This document shows positions 16,401-23,399 of a DNA stretch of 34,101 nt, piece by piece. The notes under the pieces are model-generated. The model made no database searches, was not told where the DNA came from, and was given only the letters and a program-made list of their open reading frames with translations. Location: positions 1 to 34,101 of the forward strand of contig JAHEYG010000029.1 of assembly GCA_023251725.1 (NCBI GenBank), in the 5' to 3' direction. Both the position numbers and the translations under genes were made by a program. The DNA comes from Sphingobacteriaceae bacterium. Its GTDB lineage: Bacteria; Bacteroidota; Bacteroidia; B-17B0; Aurantibacillaceae. Position 1 is the stretch's first letter. Every line of letters begins with the position of its first letter.

Positions 16401-16873
16401 ATCGTATTAAAACAATGGCTTATATTCACGAATCACTTTATCAAAATAAAACCTTTTCTTCTATTAATTTTTCGGAATACGTTTCAACACTTACAAGTAA
16501 TATACTTCAGTCGTACTCTACATCCATACAAAAAGTCAGGCTCGTGTTGGATATTCAAAAAGTCATATTAAATCTCGACACCTCCATTCCTGCAGGGCTT
16601 ATAATTAACGAATTAGTCACAAATTCAATAAAACACGCCTTTACGGGTACAAATGATGGAATTATTTTAATAAATTTGTTCACAAAAAATAATACCTTGT
16701 ATCTCGAAGTATCCGATAATGGCAAGGGGTTTCCTAAAGATGTGAATTATAAAAACACCAACTCCTTAGGTTTGCAACTTGTAAATACTTTGGTGGAACA
16801 ATTAAACGGAACCATTGAATTAAAAGAAAATAAATATAAGGGAACCGGTTTTTTTATTAATTTCCCAATGTAA
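13475..16873 (+). CDS. multi-PAS sensor histidine kinase (HisKA_2 type)
   Basis: This 1132-residue protein shows no obvious membrane helix, so it is probably cytoplasmic. It holds about seven PAS domains. Three are diverse (residues about 10-115, 130-255 and 268-385). Four are mutually similar with a spacing of about 131 residues (starting near 410, 541, 672 and 805, each 'IF-SS-H--WTVN-N-E-TSFNKN'). A HisKA_2 dimerisation/phosphoacceptor helix follows, with VHHRVKNNMQ (His941/His942). The HATPase domain has NELVTNSIKHAF (N box), SDNGKGFP and GLQLVNTLVEQL. An in-frame stop at 13466 leaves TTG at 13475 as the only start before residue about 166. It most likely phosphorylates the LytTR regulator encoded 30 bases downstream. 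The signal is unknown. Confidence 0.9.
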   Translation: MKKVDLNNYQSLSALENLPAAVAIFDNKNVYYINKKTIEILKLPKNCRQNIKQLSIFDYILPIYHKRIKESNKKIVSGSEFPFFEFKIKDAKGNIIDIEAKSNAVIFNGKIVAQTVFNVITERVKETENLVESRVVLDLVGENNTDIIFKYDYFPEEKYTFMSDSIKNVLGYSPKDFYNDKRFAAKIIHPLDRKKIPSNKKEFTKTKIKNKTSLVRYNKKDKSIAWIETYYSYIKDAKGRIISQLGICRDITKLKQKEEELNQKWSNYRELLNEAPIAFFIHKDYCLLCNNEAIKILGEKSPEKVIGKNLINYIIPDQQTKARSRLKLVLAGAELGFIPYKITNTKGKIIEVELKSVPVKYEGESCMLTIMQDVSDKVIYAKEKLRAEIAEEHNKQLVEEIQQRKRAEEKLNTIFNTSTHIIWTINLNYEITSYNKNYENQLKKYYKRGLDKNINLKKLYKQILDKDVYDLWMEKYKEAFSGKYVIFETVKVVDVNESIYREVYFSPIKNQKGKVEGVVAISHNITERKTNEKLAKEQTAKLAAIFESSTHLVWTVNKNLEVTSFNKNFYNVMREKYNIKLKLNSPVHEILNKKFQNVYRNYWNPLYKRAFNGEKLKFEKPDFGNKNEEIYREIFINPIYNESNEISEVSCIAHDITENKKNEEQILEQSSRLKAIFESGAQLMWTVNTNIAFTSFNKNFYNAIKDLYGVYPELNKNLHRPKKQFATNEYHKFWIGKYELAIGGKVVEFITERTNTSGKKIFRQMFLHPIFNQKKEVVEVSCMGIDITDKVLNEQKIISQAAKLSSIFDGSSHYIWTVDRNFNLTSFNKNYSELLTKIYGTEPKQGFALDRGKMLSDEKYINWLNEQYNQAFNGRTLNFEFSLIDVENNKVHLDVFLNPVYENGKIVEVSGVSHDVTEKKINEGRITQSLKEKEVLLKEVHHRVKNNMQVISSILNLQSSYVKDEYALSLLKESQNRIKTMAYIHESLYQNKTFSSINFSEYVSTLTSNILQSYSTSIQKVRLVLDIQKVILNLDTSIPAGLIINELVTNSIKHAFTGTNDGIILINLFTKNNTLYLEVSDNGKGFPKDVNYKNTNSLGLQLVNTLVEQLNGTIELKENKYKGTGFFINFPM

Positions 16874-16903
16874 ATCCGAATTGAGTTAATCGAAATAAAT
16901 ATA

Positions 16904-17662
16904 ATGGAAAAATTAAATATTTTTATTGTTGAAGACGAAAGTATTGTTGCTAAAGACATTCAAAACAACTTAATTAAGTTAGGTTACAATGTTTTGGGTA
17001 TTTGTAATAATGGGAAAGAAGCTATTGCGCAGATAAATGAGTTAGCGCCTAATGTGGTTTTGATGGATATTATGATTAAGGGCGACCTTACAGGAATTGA
17101 AGTGGCCGAGCAAATTAAAAAACATAATAATATTCCGGTAATATTTTTAACCGCATACGCCGATGAAAGTACTTTGAGCAGGGCAAAAGTTACAGAACCA
17201 TACGGATATATTTTAAAGCCATTTAAAGAAATTGATTTACACAGCACAATCGAGATGGCGGTGTATAAACACCAGAAAGATTCTGCTCTTCAAAAAGAGC
17301 GCGATTTTTTATACTCATTAGTTGAAAATAAAGACGGCTCTAATAGTGATATTTTATTTGTTAAGGCAAACAGTCGTTTAGTAAAAGTGTATTTGAAGGA
17401 TATTTATTATGTTGAAGCTTTAAAAGATTATGTGATTATCAACACTCAATACGCGCGATACACCGTTCACTCAACAATGAAAGACATTGATAAAAAATTA
17501 GGTACTATCGAATTTATTCGCGTTCACCGTTCATATATAGTACGAATTGATAAAATTCAGGCCATCGAAAATCAAACAGTAGTTTTAGAAAACGAGAAAA
17601 AAACAATTCCCGTTGGAGGATCTTATAGAGATGAATTGCTTGGGAAATTAAATCTACTTTAA
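16904..17662 (+). CDS. LytTR-family response regulator
   Basis: This 252-residue protein has an N-terminal receiver domain (residues about 4-120) with the acidic pair Glu10/Asp11, phospho-acceptor Asp55 (VVLMDIM), Thr83 in FLTAYAD and Lys105 in YILKPF. A C-terminal LytTR DNA-binding domain follows (about 150-252; 'IYYVEALKDYVIINT', 'FIRVHRSYIVRIDKI'). It is expected to bind direct repeats upstream of its targets when phosphorylated. It lies 30 bases after the multi-PAS kinase gene, its probable partner. No close candidate target is obvious, though the tight grouping with the MORN gene makes the envelope a plausible output (inference). Confidence 0.92.
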   Translation: MEKLNIFIVEDESIVAKDIQNNLIKLGYNVLGICNNGKEAIAQINELAPNVVLMDIMIKGDLTGIEVAEQIKKHNNIPVIFLTAYADESTLSRAKVTEPYGYILKPFKEIDLHSTIEMAVYKHQKDSALQKERDFLYSLVENKDGSNSDILFVKANSRLVKVYLKDIYYVEALKDYVIINTQYARYTVHSTMKDIDKKLGTIEFIRVHRSYIVRIDKIQAIENQTVVLENEKKTIPVGGSYRDELLGKLNLL

Positions 17663-17745
17663 AGGCACAAAAAAATCTTAAGTCTTTAATATATCATCTT
17701 AAATTTTCCTTCTTCAATAAATTGTATCTTTACTAAAAGTATTTT

Positions 17746-19635
17746 TTGTCTCCAAACTATGATATAATTGTTGTTGGTGCCGGTCACGCCGGATGCGAAG
17801 CTGCTGCCTCAGCCGCAAACATGGGCTCAAAAGTTTTATTGATAACAATGAACATGCAAACCATTGCTCAAATGAGTTGTAACCCGGCAATGGGCGGCAT
17901 TGCAAAAGGACAAATTGTTCGTGAAATAGATGCGCTTGGTGGATATTCCGGAATTGTTTCCGATGTTTCTGCTATTCAGTTCAGAATGCTCAACAGAAGT
18001 AAAGGGCCCGCAATGTGGAGTCCGCGAACACAAAACGATCGTATGATGTTTGCTTCTGAGTGGCGAAAAATGTTGGAGCAAACACCTAATGTTGATTTTT
18101 GGCAAGACATGGTGAAGGAATTGATTATTAGTAAAGATGCAAAAAGAATTGAGGGTGTTATAACCGGAATGGGAATTGAATTTAAAGCAAAAGCGGTTAT
18201 TCTTACTAACGGAACATTTTTAAACGGCATAATTCATATTGGAGAAAAACAATTTGGCGGCGGGCGCACTGGCGAATCGGCAGCGTATGGAATAACGGAA
18301 CAATTATTAAAATTAGGTTTCGAAAGTGGTAGGATGAAAACCGGAACGCCTCCAAGAATTGATGGAAGAAGCCTGGATTATTCTAAAATGGAAAAGCAAG
18401 AAGGCGATAGCCAAGCAGGAAAATTTTCTTTCTTAGAAAACACTTCTCCTTTTTTTAACTCAAATAAAACAAAACAACAATTGCCGTGTTATGTAACGTA
18501 CACGAACGAAAAAGTGCATGAAATTTTAAAAACCGGTTTCGAAAAATCTCCAATGTTTCAAGGAAGAATTCAAGGACTCGGGCCAAGATACTGCCCAAGT
18601 ATTGAAGATAAAATCACACGATTTTCGGAAAGAGAACGCCACCAATTGTTTGTTGAGCCAGAAGGTTGGGATACAGTTGAGGTTTATGTTAATGGATTTT
18701 CGACTTCACTACCAGAATACGTTCAAAATCAAGCACTTAAACTAATTCCTGGATTCGAAAATGCAAAAATGTTTCGTCCGGGTTATGCTATTGAATATGA
18801 TTACTTCCCTCCTACCCAATTAAACTTAACCCTTGAAACAAAATTAGTAGAGGGTTTATATTTTGCAGGACAAATAAACGGAACAACCGGATATGAAGAA
18901 GCCGGCTGTCAGGGATTAATGGCCGGCATGAATGCACATTTAAAAGTGAATGAAAAGTCGCCTTTTATTTTAAACCGTTACGAAGCATACATTGGAGTTT
19001 TAATTGATGATTTGGTTACAAAAGGTACCGATGAGCCTTATCGAATGTTTACTTCACGGGCCGAGTATCGTTTGCTATTAAGACAAGATAATGCTGACGT
19101 ACGCCTTACCCCTATTTCTTATAAATTAGGTTTAGCGTCTGGAGAAAGAAACCAGAAGGTGAAACAAAAAAGAAAACAGTATAACGAAGTTATTTCCTAT
19201 CTAAAAAATAATAGCGGGGAGCCTGAAAAAATTAACCCTTACTTCGAAACAATAAATTCTGCGCCTCTAACACAAAAATATCGGTACAATAATATTCTTT
19301 CAAGGCCCGATGTTACTATAAGCGGAATTGCCGAATGTTCGGAAGATGTAAAAGTATTGATTAATAATTTAGATGAAGAGACGGTTGAGCAGGCCGAAAT
19401 TTTAATGAAATATGAAGGCTATATTGAACGCGAAAAAGAAAATGCCGAAAAAGTAAAACGCCTGGAAGATCTAAAGTTGAATCCGAATTTTAATTACGAT
19501 TCAATTATTAGCTTGGGCACCGAAGCAAAGGAAAAGCTAAAGAAATTTAAACCTATGTCGCTTGGGCAGGCCAGCAGGATCTCGGGCATTAACCCTGCTG
19601 ATATTTCTGTTCTATTAGTTCATTTGGGTAGATAA
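17746..19635 (+). CDS. mnmG: tRNA uridine-5-carboxymethylaminomethyl modification enzyme MnmG (GidA)
   Basis: This FAD-dependent enzyme works with MnmE to install the cmnm5 group on U34 of certain tRNAs. It has 629 residues, the normal length. It shows the FAD-binding [10 protein letters not shown] (residues about 12-21), [22 protein letters not shown], '[13 protein letters not shown]', [20 protein letters not shown] and the C-terminal 'GEAxxxL-like' helical domain ending [18 protein letters not shown]. The start is TTG. An in-frame stop at 17734 and the lack of any in-frame ATG near the conserved N-terminus ([12 protein letters not shown]) leave TTG 17746 as the only fitting start. A -7-like TATCTTTA lies at 17725-17732. 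The methyltransferase starts immediately after the stop. Confidence 0.96.
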   Translation: MSPNYDIIVVGAGHAGCEAAASAANMGSKVLLITMNMQTIAQMSCNPAMGGIAKGQIVREIDALGGYSGIVSDVSAIQFRMLNRSKGPAMWSPRTQNDRMMFASEWRKMLEQTPNVDFWQDMVKELIISKDAKRIEGVITGMGIEFKAKAVILTNGTFLNGIIHIGEKQFGGGRTGESAAYGITEQLLKLGFESGRMKTGTPPRIDGRSLDYSKMEKQEGDSQAGKFSFLENTSPFFNSNKTKQQLPCYVTYTNEKVHEILKTGFEKSPMFQGRIQGLGPRYCPSIEDKITRFSERERHQLFVEPEGWDTVEVYVNGFSTSLPEYVQNQALKLIPGFENAKMFRPGYAIEYDYFPPTQLNLTLETKLVEGLYFAGQINGTTGYEEAGCQGLMAGMNAHLKVNEKSPFILNRYEAYIGVLIDDLVTKGTDEPYRMFTSRAEYRLLLRQDNADVRLTPISYKLGLASGERNQKVKQKRKQYNEVISYLKNNSGEPEKINPYFETINSAPLTQKYRYNNILSRPDVTISGIAECSEDVKVLINNLDEETVEQAEILMKYEGYIEREKENAEKVKRLEDLKLNPNFNYDSIISLGTEAKEKLKKFKPMSLGQASRISGINPADISVLLVHLGR

Positions 19636-20535
19636 ATGTTGCACGTGGAACAAACCAATAATTCATTAAGTACAAATCAGTGTCCGCTTTGCGGAAAAGA
19701 TACGCTCGAACCTTTTTTAACTTGTAAGGATTTTACAGTAAGTAAAGAATATTTTCATATAGTTTTCTGCAGCACCTGTAAACTCAAATTCACAAATCCT
19801 CGTCCTGATAATTTAAGTATAGGAAATTATTACAAATCGGAAGAATATGTTTCGCATTCTAATACTAAGAAGGGGCTAATAAATAAACTCTATCATTTAG
19901 TAAGAAGCTATACTTTGAAAAACAAGCTGAAGCTCATTTCGCGCTATGTTTCACGTGGAACAATTTTAGACTACGGATGCGGAACAGGAATGTTTTTAAA
20001 AACCTGTAAGGATGCAGGATGGAATACTTTTGGTTTTGAACCCGATAAAGAAGCTTGCGCTTTTGCTCGAGAAAAAGGCTTAAATGTTTTCGAAAACAAG
20101 GAGACAATAAAACAATCAACCTATGATATTATTTCTTTGTGGCATGTTCTTGAGCACGTAAACGATTTAAACGAAACCCTTTCTTTTTTTAAAAACTACC
20201 TTTCAGATAAAGGCAGGTTAATTATTGCTGTTCCAAATCACGTTTCATTCGACGCCAAGTTTTATAAAGAGTTTTGGGCCGGTTACGATGTGCCCCGGCA
20301 CTTATATCATTTCGAGTCATCAACCATTACAGCGCTTATAAATAAATTTGGCTTTACTCTCGAAGAAATGAAACCAATGAAATTCGATAGTTATTATGTA
20401 AGCCTTTTATCGGAAAAATATAAAACCGGATCTATGAATTATTTCTCCGCTTTTTTAAATGGACTTAAATCAAATAACAAAGCCCGTAAGGCCGACGAGT
20501 ATTCAAGCGTCATTTACATCTTTAAGAAAGCCTAA
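19636..20535 (+). CDS. class I SAM-dependent methyltransferase with N-terminal zinc ribbon
   Basis: This 299-residue protein begins with a CPLCGKD...CSTCKLKF four-cysteine zinc ribbon (residues about 14-52). A Methyltransf_23-type domain follows with motif I LDYGCGTGMFL (about residues 110-120), an acidic FEPDKEA end of strand 2, and 'DIISLWHVLEHVNDL'. The YDVPRHLYHFE segment is typical of this group. The substrate is unknown. It starts at the base after the mnmG stop, so the two form one unit. The start codon itself is part of a parS-like site (19637-19652), and a second such site lies inside the gene (19947-19962). No terminator is obvious downstream. Confidence 0.85.
   Translation: MLHVEQTNNSLSTNQCPLCGKDTLEPFLTCKDFTVSKEYFHIVFCSTCKLKFTNPRPDNLSIGNYYKSEEYVSHSNTKKGLINKLYHLVRSYTLKNKLKLISRYVSRGTILDYGCGTGMFLKTCKDAGWNTFGFEPDKEACAFAREKGLNVFENKETIKQSTYDIISLWHVLEHVNDLNETLSFFKNYLSDKGRLIIAVPNHVSFDAKFYKEFWAGYDVPRHLYHFESSTITALINKFGFTLEEMKPMKFDSYYVSLLSEKYKTGSMNYFSAFLNGLKSNNKARKADEYSSVIYIFKKA
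19637..19652. other. parS: parS-like centromere site 1
   Basis: TGTTGCACGTGGAACA matches the widely conserved ParB-binding parS consensus TGTTTCACGTGAAACA at 14 of 16 bases. The two differences are at the positions (5 and 12) known to vary. It overlaps the methyltransferase start codon (ATG at 19636) and reads M-L-H-V-E-Q. Confidence 0.7.
19947..19962. other. parS: parS-like centromere site 2
   Basis: TGTTTCACGTGGAACA matches the parS consensus at 15 of 16 bases, 310 bases from the first site. It lies in a different codon phase (encoding Y-V-S-R-G-T), so protein conservation does not explain the shared DNA word. Confidence 0.75.
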
Positions 20536-21009
20536 GCTTTATTTAAAGACTTTCCTGTTTTTAAGAACTCGCCTTAAGACTTTCCTGAAAAGTAAATCCT
20601 CATTCTAATTAAACCACAAGGCCATTTAAAGACGCTTTAAAAAGGCTTCTCTCTTTTTTAAAGAATCGTATTGTTCTCTCTTTCTTTTCTTTAAACAAAA
20701 ATATAATACCCCCTTCCTAAAATATTTAAAATTTACCGTCGACTAACAAGTTAAGAAAATGAATTGCCATATTAAATAAGGTAAAAACAATAATGAGATA
20801 AATTAATAATTAAAAAAAATAAAATATTATATAATTAAGTTTGTAAATGACCTAAAATCAATTATTAAACTATTTTATCTCTTTATTTTTTTTACATTTA
20901 TTATAAAAAAATAAATCTAAAACCTATTTTGATGTTTTGTAAATTCCTTAACTTTATACCTGAGTAAGTCGATTTGTTTTCAAGGAAAACGGCTGTTGAT
21001 AAAGAAAAA
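20536..21009. other. 474-bp AT-rich non-coding region
   Basis: No gene is seen. The left part has two exact copies of AAGACTTTCCTG (20546-20557 and 20576-20587, 30 bases apart) and two of ATTTAAAGAC (20541-20550 and 20624-20633). The middle is extremely AT-rich (about 20740-20930). The right end holds the predicted cupin promoter. The closeness of this AT-rich stretch to the parS-like sites is noted, but no DnaA box was found in it. Confidence 0.6.
20929..20956 (+). promoter_or_regulatory. predicted cupin promoter
   Basis: TTG (20929-20931), 17 bases, then TAACTTTA (20949-20956), a TAnnTTTR element. The expected start site near 20963 leaves a leader of about 47 bases before the ATG at 21010. 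Confidence 0.5.
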
Positions 21010-21552
21010 ATGGAAAGAAAAATATTTAATCCTATTCAAAAAGACCAAGTCACCTTTTTAAAAACTTCTAATGAAACAAAAGCCGAATACACACTAATTG
21101 AAGTTGAACTTGCTAATGGAGGAGGGGTTGGACTTCATTATCATAAAACATTTAGCGAGAGATTTGAGTGTATTGAAGGGGCGCTTGAAGTGCAATTAGG
21201 AAATAGAATTAATACAATAATTGCAAAAGAAAGCGCAACCGCAAAACCAAACATTAACCATTTTTTTAGAAACCGAAGCGGTAAGGCCTGTAAGTTTAAA
21301 GTTGAATTGCGGCCGGCAAACAGAGGCTTCGAACAGTCTTTGCAAATTGGTTATGGTTTAGCGGGAGACGGCTTGTGCAAACCAAATGGCTTTCCAAAAG
21401 ATCCTTTAATACTAGCCTGGTTATTTGTAATAAGTGAAAGCAATTTGCCCGGATGGAGAAGTATTTTTGAATTTATTCTAAGGCGACAAGCAAAAAAAGC
21501 AATCAAAAAAGGGATGGATAAAAAACTAATAGAAAAATACGTAAAATTTTAA
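21010..21552 (+). CDS. cupin-domain protein
   Basis: The protein has 180 residues from ATG 21010. A TTG at 20974 would add a dozen residues of no recognisable character. One cupin beta-barrel is visible (residues about 15-110). Its metal-binding motif 1 is GLHYHKTFSERFECIEG (His-x-His and Glu), and the second motif region includes 'INHFFRNRSGKACKFKVEL'. The C-terminal third is a basic helical region (RRQAKKAIKKGMDKK). The metal ligands look intact, but cupins have very diverse roles and the substrate cannot be inferred. It stands alone, preceded by its own promoter and followed by a likely bidirectional terminator. Confidence 0.75.
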   Translation: MERKIFNPIQKDQVTFLKTSNETKAEYTLIEVELANGGGVGLHYHKTFSERFECIEGALEVQLGNRINTIIAKESATAKPNINHFFRNRSGKACKFKVELRPANRGFEQSLQIGYGLAGDGLCKPNGFPKDPLILAWLFVISESNLPGWRSIFEFILRRQAKKAIKKGMDKKLIEKYVKF

Positions 21553-21734
21553 AACAAAGACGCTAACTTCTATTTAACATAATAAAAATTATTAAATTAT
21601 CTTAATAATTAAGCTAAGTGTTTTTAATACTCTTTATCAAACTGCGCTGGAGTTCAATTTTACGTTTGCAGTTAACTAAAACACGAATAAATTTATCGTA
21701 TTTAAAAATATCAATCTGGTGTTTGTATTTAAAA

Positions 21735-21761
21735 AAACCGCTAATACCGGTAAAGCGTTTT
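21735..21761. terminator. likely bidirectional terminator between cupin and aminopeptidase genes
   Basis: The arms AAACCGCT and AGCGTTTT (one mismatch) surround an 11-base loop, with A-rich sequence on the left and T-rich on the right. The hairpin could therefore act for both converging genes. Confidence 0.55.
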
Positions 21762-21769
21762 GTTTGAAA

Positions 21770-23062
21770 TTATTTTTTGTTCATTAAGTCTTCAATTTCA
21801 TCCGCTTCAATAGGAATGTTTTTCATAAAATCCATCTGTCCGTCGTCGGTAATTAAAATATCATTCTCAATTCTGATGCCCAGATTTTCTTCCGGAATGT
21901 AAATTCCCGGCTCGCAGGTAAACACCATTCCGGCCTGCATTGGCTCATTAAAAAAACCAACATCGTGTACGTCTAATCCCATAAAATGAGAAGTGCCGTG
22001 CATAAAATATTTTTTATAGGCAGGCCAATCAGCATTTTGCATTTTTACTTCCTCGCTTTTTAACAAACCTAATTTTAATAATTGTTCAGTCATTAATTCA
22101 CCAACAGTTTTATTATATTTTTCAAATGTATTTCCTACACTTAACATTGATCTGGCGCTTTTAAAAACACTTAAAACGGAATTATATACTTCTTTTTGTC
22201 GTTTAGTAAATTTTCCATTTACAGGAATTGCTCTGGTTAAATCACTTGCATAATTAGCGTATTCGGCCGCCACATCTAATAATAAAACATCACCCTCTTT
22301 ACATTGTTTATTATTTTCTACATAATGCAAAACACAAGCGTTAAGTCCGCTCGCAATAATAGGACCATAAGCGAATCCGGCACTTTTGTTTCTAATAAAT
22401 TCATGAATTAATTCAGCCTCAACTTCATGTTCCCAAACCCCGGGCTTAACAAATTTAAGTAGCCGCCGAAAACCCTTTTCTGTGATATCGGAAGCCTGCT
22501 GAATTAATTCTACTTCATGAGCGCTTTTTATAGCGCGAATTTTATGCATGATAGGGGCAGAACGCTCGTATTTATGTAAGGGAAACTTTTCGCGCATCCA
22601 TTTAGAAAAACGCATTTCGGAGGTTTCGGTTTCAATAGACCGGCGAGTGTGTTCGTTGCTGTTCAGATAAATGAATTCAGCCTGAAACACGAGTGTTTTT
22701 AAAATCTTTTCAAATTCATGGAACCAATAAACGTGCTCAATGCCACTCACCCTTGTGGCTTGTTCTTTATTTAATTTTGCACCTTCCCAAACAGCAATGA
22801 GCGCACTGGTTTCTTTTACAAACAACACCTCTTTATGTTTGCCGTCTTTTACATCCGGAAAAATCAACAAAATAATATCTTCCTGGTCAATACCACTTAA
22901 ATAAAATAAATCGCTGTTTTGTCGGAAGCCCATACTTCCATCGGCATTTGTAGGCAAAATATCGTTACTAACAAACATAGCCATTGCGCCAGGTCTAAGG
23001 CTTTGTTTAAATTTATTGCGGTTCTCAATAAATAAACTGCAGTTTATAGAAGCGTATTTCAT
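21770..23062 (-). CDS. Xaa-Pro aminopeptidase (aminopeptidase P, M24B)
   Basis: This metallopeptidase removes an N-terminal residue preceding proline. It has 430 residues with an AMP_N domain (residues about 5-140; GFRQNSDLFYLSGIDQED) and a pita-bread catalytic domain. The five metal ligands are all visible in order: Asp in LLLDVAAEY, Asp in YASDLTR, His in HGTSHFMGLDVHD, Glu in FTCEPGIYI and Glu in GIRIENDIL. The protein has no signal peptide, so it is cytoplasmic. A strong predicted promoter lies upstream at 23090-23120. It converges on the cupin gene across a shared hairpin. Confidence 0.94.
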   Translation of the reverse strand: MKYASINCSLFIENRNKFKQSLRPGAMAMFVSNDILPTNADGSMGFRQNSDLFYLSGIDQEDIILLIFPDVKDGKHKEVLFVKETSALIAVWEGAKLNKEQATRVSGIEHVYWFHEFEKILKTLVFQAEFIYLNSNEHTRRSIETETSEMRFSKWMREKFPLHKYERSAPIMHKIRAIKSAHEVELIQQASDITEKGFRRLLKFVKPGVWEHEVEAELIHEFIRNKSAGFAYGPIIASGLNACVLHYVENNKQCKEGDVLLLDVAAEYANYASDLTRAIPVNGKFTKRQKEVYNSVLSVFKSARSMLSVGNTFEKYNKTVGELMTEQLLKLGLLKSEEVKMQNADWPAYKKYFMHGTSHFMGLDVHDVGFFNEPMQAGMVFTCEPGIYIPEENLGIRIENDILITDDGQMDFMKNIPIEADEIEDLMNKK

Positions 23063-23399
23063 TTAATTAAGAGATTAAAATTTACAACGCAAATATAACG
23101 TTTAAAATAAAGTTTCCCAACAAACACAAAATTAAATAAAAAATATTTTAAAAAAATAGATATAACGGTCTGATTATTGCTACTACCTTAAATATTAAAT
23201 AAATCACGCTGGCAAAACCTCAAAATAGCCAACCGAGGTATAACTAACCGCACGCTCTATAAAAAAGACCCAAAAACCCTAATACTAATGAGTGAAATGG
23301 CTCTTATAGTTATGGACTGACTTGTTTAAGAGATGCTTAACAGGTATTTTAGCTTGGCATTATTTATATTCTCATTGAAAAATAATAACCAAAACAAAT
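23063..23399. other. 337-bp non-coding region between divergent genes
   Basis: It holds the pepP-type promoter on the minus strand at its left end. The remainder (23160-23400) contains a stretch of more mixed composition (about 23200-23345) with no reading frame of note, no tRNA cloverleaf and no hairpin I trust. It may contain the promoter or leader of the surface-protein gene. No clean TAnnTTTG match was found for that gene. Confidence 0.5.
23090..23120 (-). promoter_or_regulatory. predicted aminopeptidase promoter
   Basis: On the minus strand: TTG (23120-23118), 20 bases, then TATATTTG (23097-23090), an exact consensus. The ATG follows about 28 bases later. Confidence 0.65.

Noticed and set aside
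20974..21009. TTG-initiated extension of the cupin protein
   Set aside because: The extra twelve residues add nothing recognisable. ATG 21010 fits better with the predicted promoter.
23160..23345. Possible tRNA or small RNA before the surface-protein gene
   Set aside because: No cloverleaf arms, T-loop motif or convincing hairpin could be found.
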